Counted from the first letter of the stretch, positions 1 to 6,379 are shown. The stretch is DNA of 25,092 bases from JAAYRG01 sp964643255 (GCA_964643255.1 CAZXSM010000026.1:1-25092); one strand, 5' to 3'. Numbers and translations are program-made. Notes: generated from the sequence alone by a model not told the origin.

Positions 1-2
1 TA

Positions 3-143
3 ATAACTAAAATCGGTGATCCCGAAACTAAATTTACAGATGCTTCTGAATATGAATATTCCATTATATGGTTATTTAGGGATATATTACCACAATTTGT
101 AAGCTGTCGCAATGAAGTTAATAAAATCTTAAGGATCTTATAA
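3..143 (+). CDS. C-terminal end of an unidentified protein (5' end outside window)
   Basis: An open frame enters from the left edge and reads 46 codons to a TAA at 141-143. The residues look like real protein, with a mix of charged and aromatic residues (for example EYEYSIIWLFRDILPQF). The frame ends just before a good hairpin terminator and converges on the minus-strand oxidoreductase gene. I do not recognise the family from this short tail, and no function can be given. Confidence 0.55.
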   Translation: MTKIGDPETKFTDASEYEYSIIWLFRDILPQFVSCRNEVNKILRIL

Positions 144-145
144 AT

Positions 146-176
146 GAAAAAAGACAACCTTTAATTTGGTTGTCTT
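146..176 (-). terminator. Intrinsic terminator of the flavin oxidoreductase gene, probably shared
   Basis: A 9-bp perfect stem, AAGACAACC (151-159) with GGTTGTCTT (168-176), has an 8-nt loop. On the minus strand the stem is followed by a run of T, so it ends the oxidoreductase transcript. It also lies eight bases after the stop of the plus-strand gene, so it may serve both directions, although the plus-strand T tract is interrupted. Confidence 0.85.
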
Positions 177-205
177 CTCTATCTTTAATATATATAAAAA
201 TTATA

Positions 206-1330
206 TTATAAACCCTTTAGTGGTGGTAGTGGTGATCCTTCTGCCTGCCAGAAATCTTTTAAGGTTTTAGGTAGCCTTAAGTCATCAAATCTACCTTCAA
301 CGGAAGTTTCTATTTTTTCTTCCTGGCCATCTCTTATTTTAACCACAAAGTCTGGATCAATAATTACTGCTCTTCCTAAAGCAACTATATCTACATAATT
401 TAATGCATCTAAGGCATCATCAGGTGTAGCCACTGTTCCTGCTGCCATTACTGGAACTCTACCATCTACTGCTTTATAAATAGTAGTAGTGATTGGTTCA
501 TCCCTGCCTCCAAGGGCTGGCATATCATCATACTTAGCCATTGATAAATGAATATAATCAACATTATGTTCAATCACTTTGTCGATTAATTTAACAACTT
601 CATCAACTGTATATCCAACATTTTCTCCATGAACTTCTTCTGGAGATATACGGTAACCTACTATAAATGAATCATCTGCATACTTATCTACAATTTCATT
701 AACTTGATCAACAACAGCCAGAGGGAAATTCATTCTCTTTTCAAAACTTCCACCCCATTTATCTTCACGTTTATTTGAATAGGCAGAGAAAAACTGTTGA
801 ATCAAGTAATGGTTTGCACCATGAATTTCTACACCATCAAAGCCTGCTTCAATAGCTCTTCTAGTTGCCTCACCATAGTCTTTAATAAATTGATCAACTT
901 GCTCTGGACTAAGTTCTTCAGGAACATAATCTAAAAAAGGAAAATCTATTTTAGATGGAGCATATGTTACACCTGTGCGTTTATAAGTAGCAAGTGACTC
1001 TCTACCTGCATTATGCAACTGCATAATTGCTAAGTTACCTTTTTCCTTAATTAAAGAAGCAAGCTCCTTTAATCCAGGAACTTTATCATCATCATAAGCA
1101 GTTATTTGATTTTCCATCCCATGCCCATCTCTAGACACACTTGCTGCTCCTGTTATGATGATTCCACCTGTATCATTTCTAATTGAAAAGTAATCTAAGT
1201 CTTCTTTACCTAATGTATCATCATCATTAGAACCGAAGATTAACATAGGTGCCATTGCAAAGCGATTCTTACTTTCAACACCATTTCCTAATTTTATTGG
1301 TTCAAATAATTTTTCATATTTTTTATCCAT
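206..1330 (-). CDS. NADH:flavin oxidoreductase, Old Yellow Enzyme family
   Basis: This 374-residue protein is a single FMN-binding TIM barrel of the Old Yellow Enzyme family, cytoplasmic. It probably uses NAD(P)H to reduce activated C=C bonds or similar electrophiles; the natural substrate cannot be read from sequence. Family marks are the N-terminal LFEPIKLGNGVESKNRF, AIMQLHNAGRES, the active-site segment GFDGVEIHGANHYLIQQF around residues 160-180, the SNKREDKWGGSFEKRM phosphate-binding region, and the late ALGRAVIIDPDFV strand. The length fits the single-domain YqiG-like group, without the C-terminal 4Fe-4S and second flavin domains of 2,4-dienoyl-CoA reductase. The ATG follows AAAGGTGG at good spacing. 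It is downstream of trxA on the same strand, with about 150 A+T-rich bases between them; no promoter stands out there. Confidence 0.9.
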   Translation of the reverse strand: MDKKYEKLFEPIKLGNGVESKNRFAMAPMLIFGSNDDDTLGKEDLDYFSIRNDTGGIIITGAASVSRDGHGMENQITAYDDDKVPGLKELASLIKEKGNLAIMQLHNAGRESLATYKRTGVTYAPSKIDFPFLDYVPEELSPEQVDQFIKDYGEATRRAIEAGFDGVEIHGANHYLIQQFFSAYSNKREDKWGGSFEKRMNFPLAVVDQVNEIVDKYADDSFIVGYRISPEEVHGENVGYTVDEVVKLIDKVIEHNVDYIHLSMAKYDDMPALGGRDEPITTTIYKAVDGRVPVMAAGTVATPDDALDALNYVDIVALGRAVIIDPDFVVKIRDGQEEKIETSVEGRFDDLRLPKTLKDFWQAEGSPLPPLKGL

Positions 1331-1480
1331 ATTACCACCTTTCCCATTCTAAGTTTATTATTAACATATTTATAATTTATTATTTATCAAAATATAAATA
1401 TGCTAATAATATATTACAAACTTTATGGAAAATAATTGTTATTAATAAATTATATATAATTATATATATCTTACACTCTC

Positions 1481-1792
1481 CTAGGAAACCATGGATATGA
1501 TCGCTTGTTTAGGTTGAACTCCAACCTTTTTCTCTACAACTTTCCCGTCTTTTATAAGTGCAAGTGTCGGAATACTCATTACTTTAAATTGATTTGCCAA
1601 CTCAGATTCTTCATCTATATTTACCTTACCTACTTTAACCTTACTATCTACTTCTGATGCCACTTCATCAATTATAGGTGATAGCATGTTACATGGACCA
1701 CACCAACCTGCCCAGAAGTCTAATAATACTGGCTTATCTGAATTCATAACCTCTTCTTCAAAATTTTGTTTAGTAATATTTATTGTACTCAT
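1481..1792 (-). CDS. trxA: Thioredoxin
   Basis: This 103-residue cytoplasmic thiol-disulfide oxidoreductase has the classical thioredoxin fold. The active site WCGPC lies at residues 30-34, the buried Asp in LLDFWAGW at 25, and the cis-proline in MSIPT at about residues 73-77. Length is normal for a single-domain thioredoxin. The ATG follows AAAGGGG. No thioredoxin reductase gene is in the window, so its electron donor lies elsewhere. It lies directly downstream of a Crp/Fnr-family regulator gene on the same strand, and a palindrome suited to that family lies 80 bp upstream of the start, so redox- or thiol-responsive control by the neighbour is a reasonable inference. Confidence 0.95.
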   Translation of the reverse strand: MSTINITKQNFEEEVMNSDKPVLLDFWAGWCGPCNMLSPIIDEVASEVDSKVKVGKVNIDEESELANQFKVMSIPTLALIKDGKVVEKKVGVQPKQAIISMVS

Positions 1793-1844
1793 ATAAATCC
1801 CCTTTCAAATAACTTTTTAGTGAATTATTAATTTGCTTAAGTAC

Positions 1845-1886
1845 ATAATACAATATTAATAAACCATAGTCTGTGATTAACTCACA
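1845..1886 (-). promoter_or_regulatory. Predicted activator-type promoter of trxA with a TGTGA/TCACA palindrome
   Basis: On the minus strand a -10-like TATTAT lies at 1850-1845, with no acceptable -35 hexamer at the usual distance. The palindrome TGTGATTAACTCACA at 1872-1886 has five-base arms matching the Crp half-site, but a 5-base spacer instead of the E. coli 6. Its centre (1879) falls about 41 bases upstream of the start site implied by the -10, the classical class II activator position. The function is inferred from this geometry. Confidence 0.5.
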
Positions 1887-1910
1887 CAAAGTAAATGTAA
1901 TCAAAGGATA

Positions 1911-2588
1911 TTAATATGTTATTTCTTTTAGTTTATCCCTATCAATCACTTCTACTACTCCACGAGACAGCTTAACAATACCCTCGTCTGCAAAATAATT
2001 AAGCATTCTTGTTACAACTTCTCTTGCACTAGCAACATATTTAGCAATTTGATCATGGGTTAGTCTTATTTTGTTTGATTTGTTTCTAATTGCTTCTTCA
2101 TATAAAAATATTGCTAAACGCTTGTCAAAGCTCATAAATAAAATTTGTTGCATAGCCCACATAACATCAGAAAATCTATCAATTATTATTTTATTGGTAA
2201 AGTTGTCAGCATATACATTTTCTTTACACAGATTATCATAGACAGGAACAGAAGTTTTATAAACTTCGCAGTCAGTTACCGCATCAATATGTACATCAAA
2301 AGTTATTTGCTCTAACATACACGAAGCAGAAAGCATACATATATCACCTTTTTCTTCTCTATACAAGGTGACTTCTTTCCCTTCTTCCGAAAGCAAATAA
2401 ACCCTGAAGTTACCCTCTTTTATAAGCAATACTCCTACACAGTCAGATTCACCACCATAGATGCGGTCTCCTTTTTTATAATGCATCTTTTCTGTGGATT
2501 TTACAAATGACTCCTTTTGTTTTTCATTTAATTTGTTCCAAAACTTATAACTACCAGATATATATTCTAGATCCTTATTATTTAACAA
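1911..2588 (-). CDS. Crp/Fnr-family transcriptional regulator
   Basis: This 225-residue protein has an N-terminal cyclic-nucleotide-binding-like beta-roll (about 20-130), a dimerisation helix (about 132-165) and a C-terminal winged helix (about 172-218). The recognition helix reads SAREVVTRML with Arg189, Glu190 and Arg194. This matches the R-E-x-x-x-R pattern by which E. coli CRP contacts TGTGA. There is no obvious cAMP pocket signature. Five cysteines are present (50, 84, 90, 107, 121), including GDICMLSASC at 81-90, which could sense thiol or redox state; this is inference. No N-terminal Fnr-type cysteine cluster is seen. The start is TTG at 2588, behind GAGGTG with 7-base spacing; an in-frame TGA overlapping that site excludes an earlier start. 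It precedes trxA on the same strand. Confidence 0.9.
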   Translation of the reverse strand: MLNNKDLEYISGSYKFWNKLNEKQKESFVKSTEKMHYKKGDRIYGGESDCVGVLLIKEGNFRVYLLSEEGKEVTLYREEKGDICMLSASCMLEQITFDVHIDAVTDCEVYKTSVPVYDNLCKENVYADNFTNKIIIDRFSDVMWAMQQILFMSFDKRLAIFLYEEAIRNKSNKIRLTHDQIAKYVASAREVVTRMLNYFADEGIVKLSRGVVEVIDRDKLKEITY

Positions 2589-2707
2589 ATGCTTTCACCT
2601 CTATTTGTATTATATATATCTATTATATATGATAGTAAATAAAATATCATTATATAAACCTTTTAATAATGTAATTTTGTTTTTATTCTACTATATGTTT
2701 TTACAAT

Positions 2708-2742
2708 AAAATAAGACATACAACTTTTATATTGTATGACTT
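2708..2742 (-). terminator. Probable terminator after the Spo0E-like gene
   Basis: Arms AAGACATACAA (2713-2723) and TTGTATGACTT (2732-2742) pair over 11 positions with one mismatch and an 8-nt loop, starting 10 bases after the stop of the Spo0E-like gene. On the minus strand an interrupted T tract follows. The stem is A+T-rich, so strength is uncertain. Confidence 0.6.
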
Positions 2743-2752
2743 ACTTAATTAC

Positions 2753-2983
2753 CTACTTATTCTTTTCTTTTAAATCAATATATCTTGCTATTAAATTATC
2801 TAGCTTTTCGCTTGTTTCATATATTTCTTTATCAGACAAATTGTTTTCTTCACAAATTTGCTTGTTTAAAACTTGTCTTAATCTTTCTATTTCGTTAACC
2901 AGTTCAAACAATTGAGAACTCTCAGTCTCACCTTGTTTTTCATCTGTTTCAGTGATTATTATTTTTATCAACTCCTTCTTCAA
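2753..2983 (-). CDS. Spo0E-like aspartyl-phosphate phosphatase
   Basis: This short, hydrophilic helical protein carries the Spo0E family signature: IERLRQVLN (about residues 32-40), a polar linker, then SEKLDNLIARYI (about 58-69), which contains the typical S-x-x-LD-x-LI-x-x-Y core. Family members dephosphorylate Spo0A~P and delay sporulation. At 76 residues from the TTG at 2983 it is longer than many relatives. No Shine-Dalgarno precedes that TTG, and no ATG occurs in the frame; AAGGAG lies inside the first codons, and a second TTG at 2911 would give 52 residues, closer to the family norm. The true start is therefore open. It lies downstream of folT on the same strand and may be read from that transcript. 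Confidence 0.75.
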   Translation of the reverse strand: MKKELIKIIITETDEKQGETESSQLFELVNEIERLRQVLNKQICEENNLSDKEIYETSEKLDNLIARYIDLKEKNK

Positions 2984-2992
2984 TAAAATGGA

Positions 2993-3015
2993 AGCATATG
3001 GTTAGTCCATAAGCT
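2993..3015 (-). terminator. Hairpin between folT and the Spo0E-like gene, possible weak terminator
   Basis: AGCATATGG (2993-3001) pairs with CCATAAGCT (3007-3015), leaving one mismatch and a 5-nt loop. On the minus strand it is followed by TCCATTTTATT, a poor T tract. It could end the folT transcript or simply fold just ahead of the Spo0E-like start. Confidence 0.3.
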
Positions 3016-3053
3016 CCCATCTATTTTTATTACTTTATAGATTAATATAAACA

Positions 3054-3617
3054 TTAATTGTTTCGCCCATGTGATAACATTTTAATTACACCTGTTGATT
3101 CAACACCCTTAATAACTAAATAAAGGAGTATAGCTTCAAATGGTAGTAATATTATATTCTTAGTGATTCTTAAAGGCAAGCTTGCCCATACAGCATTACC
3201 AGTAATAGTTGATATCCAATATGTGTTAAGTATAAGATTCACAATTATCATATTAATAGTAGAAGTTATTAATATGCGTGAAAACTTTAATGGCTTTTTA
3301 TATAGCAACAAGCCAAATATCATTCCTGATAAGGCTGCATTTATTGTAAATCCAGGATGAAAAGGCCCTGTTGGTTTCACAATAAAATTTAATATGTCTA
3401 TAGAAGCTCCAAATATAGTCCCTACAAAGGGACCAAATAGATAATATGCAATCCTACTTGGTAAAAAGAAAAAACTAATTTTAAGTGAATCTGTTACTAC
3501 TATAGTAAAATTACTTAATATTACTGACATTGCTCCAAGCATTCCTGCTAATGTTAAACATCTAATATTCTTTAGTTCTTTTGCTGATTCTTTAAAACTT
3601 GCTATGATTTTTTTCAT
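3054..3617 (-). CDS. folT: Folate ECF transporter substrate-binding subunit FolT
   Basis: This 187-residue integral membrane protein has about six hydrophobic segments (for example from 23, 59, 96 and 118 onward). It is the S component of an energy-coupling-factor transporter: it binds the vitamin and docks on the shared EcfA/EcfA'/EcfT module, none of which is in this window. The segment FHPGFTINAALSGMIFGLLLY-like region at about 91-111 matches the FolT group. The decisive support is context: a tetrahydrofolate riboswitch lies in its leader. The ATG follows AAGGAGG at 8-base spacing. The imported folate could serve the 10-formyl-THF-dependent PurN encoded elsewhere in the window. Substrate assignment is by family and riboswitch, not by visible binding residues. 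Confidence 0.85.
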   Translation of the reverse strand: MKKIIASFKESAKELKNIRCLTLAGMLGAMSVILSNFTIVVTDSLKISFFFLPSRIAYYLFGPFVGTIFGASIDILNFIVKPTGPFHPGFTINAALSGMIFGLLLYKKPLKFSRILITSTINMIIVNLILNTYWISTITGNAVWASLPLRITKNIILLPFEAILLYLVIKGVESTGVIKMLSHGRNN

Positions 3618-3705
3618 TAAAATTACCTCCTTTGCAGATTTAAACCTTTTACTACAATAAGAGATAATTCCACATATATATGTGTATATATATTATCTAA
3701 CTGTA

Positions 3706-3801
3706 GCAGCGGGATGCGAATCGTGTACCGCAAGTTTAACTTTTCGTCTGGTTGTCAACTCCCTGTTCAACCAGCACTTAACGCACATGATTCTACTCTG
3801 C
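3706..3801 (-). promoter_or_regulatory. Tetrahydrofolate (THF) riboswitch
   Basis: Read on the minus strand, the segment matches the THF riboswitch core in order: GAGTAGA at the 5' side, GCGTTAAGTG, a GGTTG/CAACC hairpin whose loop side carries GGGA, then TTGCGGTACACGATTC and GCATCCCGCTGC at the 3' side. P1 forms from GCAG with CTGC, P2 from GAATC with GATTC, and the loop GGGA can pair with TCCC as the known pseudoknot. It ends 88 bases before the folT start. Between them lies an A+T-rich hairpin (3662-3698) with no T tract, so control of translation looks more likely than termination. Confidence 0.93.
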
Positions 3802-3895
3802 TTATAAATTGTTTTGTCTTTAATAGTTAGAAAAATAATAGATATTTTGTATTTTCTATTTGTGATTTATTAAAATAGTATAACACAAAATACTT

Positions 3896-4483
3896 TTATT
3901 GCAAATTAGGATTTCCTTTTGCTAGTTCTTTATATAGGTTTGAAAATGTAACAATCATATAAGGCAATACCCAAAGGAATAAAATACCACAAGTAAGTGA
4001 TGATAGTAAAGACCATCCAAAAAAGCTAAGCATTAAAATAAATATATCAAATTTATATCCATAAGTTAATTCTTTACTTTTTCTTATTGCATCCATTGCA
4101 CTCATGTCTGGATTCTCAATTAATACAAAATATGTAAGAGAGTATCTAAAAGTTGCAATAATACCAGGAATAATAAAAAGTAAGCTCCACAAGAATGTAA
4201 ACACTCCTATTAACAGGCCTGCTCCAACTATAGTTCCAAAATTATTAAATCCCTTAAATAAGTCACCGATATCAGCATCTTCACCTTTTGAGGTCTTATA
4301 ATTATAATAATAAAACCCATAAATCATTATTGGACTAAGAATTATTCCAGCTATCCAACCTACTACAGGAATTGCACTTACTGCAGCTACAACTAACACA
4401 TAGATAAGTGTAGCAAGTGCAGAAGCTCCCCATTTGCCTCTTAATTGATTTTTAGCATTTGTTTTTAAAGTTACCCTGTTCAT
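3896..4483 (-). CDS. DUF975 family integral membrane protein
   Basis: This 195-residue hydrophobic protein begins with the soluble MNRVTLKTNAKNQLRGKW stretch typical of DUF975, followed by about four to five membrane segments (near 20-60, 85-115, 145-180). The conserved loop RYSLTYFVLIENPDMSAMDAIRKSKELTYGYK contains the S-LT-G-K pattern of the family. No biochemical function is established that I know of. The ATG follows GGAGG. A TATAAT at 4527-4532 (read on the minus strand) may be its -10, but the -35 is poor. Its 3' end lies about 95 bases upstream of the THF riboswitch, with no convincing terminator between, so read-through into folT is possible. Confidence 0.8.
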   Translation of the reverse strand: MNRVTLKTNAKNQLRGKWGASALATLIYVLVVAAVSAIPVVGWIAGIILSPIMIYGFYYYNYKTSKGEDADIGDLFKGFNNFGTIVGAGLLIGVFTFLWSLLFIIPGIIATFRYSLTYFVLIENPDMSAMDAIRKSKELTYGYKFDIFILMLSFFGWSLLSSLTCGILFLWVLPYMIVTFSNLYKELAKGNPNLQ

Positions 4484-4642
4484 ATCCTATCCTCCATTAT
4501 TAAATTAATAAACTTTTTATATATTTATTATACATTATTAATCTTATAAATTAAACTAAAATTGATCTTTTAAATATGTTTTTAATGATTTAATGGATAA
4601 TTTCACTCTTTAGTCAAATAATAATATCTAGGAGGTGAAAAT

Positions 4643-5158
4643 ATGATAGTTAATTTAACACAAAAAGAAAGAACTTTACTAGAAGATCAAAAGAGTCACG
4701 AAGAAATATGTATTAAGAAATATAATGAATATTCAAATCGTGCATCTTGCCCTGAACTTAAAAATTTATTTAAAAGTCACGAGAGCACTGAGCGTTCACA
4801 TTTAGACTCCATTAATCAATTACTTAATGGTCAGTTACCTAATGTGGGTTCTCAAAGTAGTGGTGGACAAAGTGGGTCTATGCAAGGGCAAAGTCAAGGA
4901 CAAGGACAAGCTAATCAGTCTTTTTCCATGGGTGGAATGCAATCTGGAGGTAGTCAATCTCAAATATCAGATAAGGATCTTTGCACAGATGTATTAATGA
5001 CAGAAAAATATGTTTCTGGCACTTATGATACAGCTATATTTGAATTTACTGACCCACAGGTACGTGACGTCCTTAATCACATTCAAAAAGAAGAACAACA
5101 ACATGGTGAAGCAATATTTAAATACATGGAGCAAAAAGGTTTATATCAAGCAAAATAA
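4643..5158 (+). CDS. Spore coat protein, CotF/ferritin-like
   Basis: This 171-residue soluble protein is of the CotF-like spore coat group in Clostridia. Two helical halves of a ferritin-like bundle (residues 1-62 and 109-171) are split by a low-complexity Gln/Gly/Ser linker (about 63-108, with GQSQGQGQ repeats). The second half has the hallmark MTEKYVSGTYDTAIFEF, HIQKEEQQHGEAIFKYM. Glu/His pairs (HEEIC and HESTERSHLDS in the first half, EKY and EEQQH in the second) resemble ferritin-like metal positions, but whether metal binds is not shown. The ATG has an ideal AGGAGGTG at 8 bases. It is one of few plus-strand genes, divergent from DUF975, and is expected to be expressed in the mother cell; I could not assign a sigma-E or sigma-K promoter with confidence. 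Confidence 0.88.
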   Translation: MIVNLTQKERTLLEDQKSHEEICIKKYNEYSNRASCPELKNLFKSHESTERSHLDSINQLLNGQLPNVGSQSSGGQSGSMQGQSQGQGQANQSFSMGGMQSGGSQSQISDKDLCTDVLMTEKYVSGTYDTAIFEFTDPQVRDVLNHIQKEEQQHGEAIFKYMEQKGLYQAK

Positions 5159-5246
5159 TTAGCAATATCTCTTTAAACAGTTTTAATTAATTAAAAATAA
5201 TATAATTTAAACTACAAGTAACATCTTATAATAAAAGTCTATTTAA

Positions 5247-5289
5247 AAAGGAGATTCTATTTTGCCAATAGCAAATTAGTATCTCCTTT
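5247..5289. terminator. Shared convergent terminator between the coat gene and the ECF S component
   Basis: A long hairpin has outer arms AAAGGAGAT and ATCTCCTTT, inner pairs CTA/TAG and TTTGC/GCAAA, single mismatches between blocks and a 5-nt loop. On the minus strand a T5 run follows, ending the ECF gene. On the plus strand the stem itself ends in CCTTT, so it probably also stops the coat gene transcript. Confidence 0.85.
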
Positions 5290-5330
5290 ACACCTTTATA
5301 TATATAAGTAGTTATTATTTTTTATCCTGT

Positions 5331-5915
5331 CTATACATCCTTGTCTCTTGTGTTTTTCAACTTTACATTCACCGGAATAGGAAGTATATTCTGAATTGGT
5401 TTCCATACAAATACTGCAATAGCAAAGTCTATCAAACTATGTATCACTGTTCCTAGCCCTACTAATAATATAACTGAAATTAAATATCCCTTTTCATAAT
5501 ATAATTGATCAGCATTTCCAACTAGGTAAAATTGAGTTACTACTAAAACTTCACTAATACCATGAACTACTGATATCAATAAAGCAAATAATGAGGCATT
5601 GAATTTATTACTTAGAATATTGGGTTTTCTACTCAATATATAAGAACCTAATACTACAAATATAATATGGCTTAGAGCCCTTAATGTCACAACAAATGGA
5701 TAGCCTCCAAAGAAAAACCCAATTGCTGTTACTATGGTAACGAAAATCGATACTGGTACTGATATAAACATTGCTATAAATATTGGAACATGACTAGCTA
5801 GAGTATAAGATGCTGGTGGTAATACATACTTAGGAGCAATCAAAGGAATTAATATCCCAAGTGCACTAAGTAAAGCTGCTATAGTCATTGTTTTTACTTT
5901 GTACTGTGAAGTCAT
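5331..5915 (-). CDS. ECF transporter S component, possibly niacin-specific (NiaX-like)
   Basis: This hydrophobic protein of about 194 residues starts MTSQYKVKTMTIAALLSALG and has five to six membrane segments. The block LPPASYTLASHVPIFIAMFIS followed by GFFFGGYPFVVTLRALSHI fits ECF S components of vitamin transporters. I associate this block with a clostridial group proposed to carry niacin, but the substrate is not proven. The frame is open further upstream to a TTG at 6011. That TTG is part of a perfect -35 hexamer and the extension contains the -10, so it cannot be translated from this transcript; the ATG at 5915 is preferred, with AAAGGAT upstream at rather long spacing. A palindrome at the predicted transcription start suggests a repressor. 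No energising module is nearby. Confidence 0.8.
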   Translation of the reverse strand: MTSQYKVKTMTIAALLSALGILIPLIAPKYVLPPASYTLASHVPIFIAMFISVPVSIFVTIVTAIGFFFGGYPFVVTLRALSHIIFVVLGSYILSRKPNILSNKFNASLFALLISVVHGISEVLVVTQFYLVGNADQLYYEKGYLISVILLVGLGTVIHSLIDFAIAVFVWKPIQNILPIPVNVKLKNTRDKDV

Positions 5916-5957
5916 AATAATTAATACCATCCTTTTATTTGTTTTATATTGACATTT

Positions 5958-6011
5958 CATCTGTCTTGTCACATGTATTGTCATTATATATGGATGTTTA
6001 ATTTTTGTCAA
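5958..6011 (-). promoter_or_regulatory. Consensus sigma-A promoter with an overlapping operator-like palindrome
   Basis: On the minus strand TTGACA (6011-6006), a 17-base spacer and TATAAT (5988-5983) match the sigma-A consensus at all twelve positions. The predicted start is near 5976. Directly after it lies an imperfect inverted repeat, CATCTGTCTTGTCACATG on the plus strand (5958-5975), with six of nine pairs matching. A site at +1 to +18 suits a repressor. The vitamin-uptake gene suggests a NiaR-type regulator, which is only a suggestion. Confidence 0.75.
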
Positions 6012-6033
6012 TGTCTTTCACAAATATTACATT
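6005..6033 (+). promoter_or_regulatory. Possible divergent promoter for the 51-residue protein
   Basis: TTGTCA (6005-6010), a 17-base spacer and TACATT (6028-6033) match the sigma-A consensus at nine of twelve positions. Its -35 overlaps the -35 of the minus-strand ECF promoter, so the two promoters would face apart from shared bases. The predicted start leaves a leader of about 45 bases before the ATG at 6085. Confidence 0.4.
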
Positions 6034-6084
6034 TTAAGGATAAATAATAATAATTAGTGAATAATAGACTTGAGGTGATTAATT

Positions 6085-6240
6085 ATGTCATATGTTGCTC
6101 CAGCTATCGAGGACAAATTTAAAACCTTAGCACCTGAACTCCAAGATTTTATTTTAGAAAGAGACGTTCAGATATATACTATACATGATTTAATAAATGT
6201 CCTTGAAAAAATTGTAAATGAAGCAGAGGAAGATACCTAA
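6085..6240 (+). CDS. Conserved-looking small protein of 51 residues
   Basis: ATG at 6085 follows GAGGTGA at 6072-6078 and reads 51 codons to TAA. The protein starts MSYVAPAIEDKFKTLAPELQ and ends EKIVNEAEEDT; it is acidic, rich in helix-forming residues and has no membrane segment or cysteine. I recall similar tiny proteins starting MSY-APEI in clostridial genomes, but cannot name a function. Codon use resembles the neighbours, the ribosome binding site is good, and it lies between a possible divergent promoter and a long hairpin terminator. These together support a real gene. It is convergent with radA and divergent from the ECF S component. Confidence 0.7.
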   Translation: MSYVAPAIEDKFKTLAPELQDFILERDVQIYTIHDLINVLEKIVNEAEEDT

Positions 6241-6262
6241 TCTTTAAAACCATAAGATTTGC

Positions 6263-6315
6263 AAAAAACAAACACAGTATATTAAAGAACTAATCTCTTG
6301 ATATATTGTGTTTGT
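6263..6315 (-). terminator. Terminator of radA, shared with the small plus-strand gene
   Basis: A 15-bp stem, ACAAACACAGTATAT (6268-6282) with ATATATTGTGTTTGT (6301-6315), contains one G-T pair and has an 18-nt loop. On the minus strand it runs straight into TTTTTT, a strong radA terminator. The plus-strand side has a weaker T tract. Confidence 0.85.
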
Positions 6316-6379
6316 ACTTTTGAGCATCTTGCTTTTTATATTATATTTTATATTATCCACTTATATCTGTATTCTTATT

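Noticed and set aside
1249..1500. Plus-strand open frame opposite the oxidoreductase and thioredoxin genes
   Set aside because: It is A+T-driven, rich in Ile, Tyr and Lys, has no ribosome binding site and overlaps well-supported genes on the other strand; the same applies to other plus-strand frames inside minus-strand genes.
1872..1886. Rex-type redox box upstream of trxA
   Set aside because: Rex sites have TTGTGA or TTGTTAA arms with 6- or 4-base spacers; this palindrome has a 5-base spacer and lacks the outer TT/AA. The neighbouring Crp/Fnr protein is the simpler candidate.
2629..2650. ATGATA/TATCAT inverted repeat upstream of the Crp/Fnr gene as an autoregulatory site
   Set aside because: Arms are only six A+T-rich bases with a 10-base spacer and do not resemble the TGTGA palindrome near trxA; chance is likely in this composition.
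5916..6011. N-terminal extension of the ECF S component from a TTG
   Set aside because: The TTG is part of the -35 hexamer and the extension includes the -10 and the start site, so it is not in the mRNA from that promoter.
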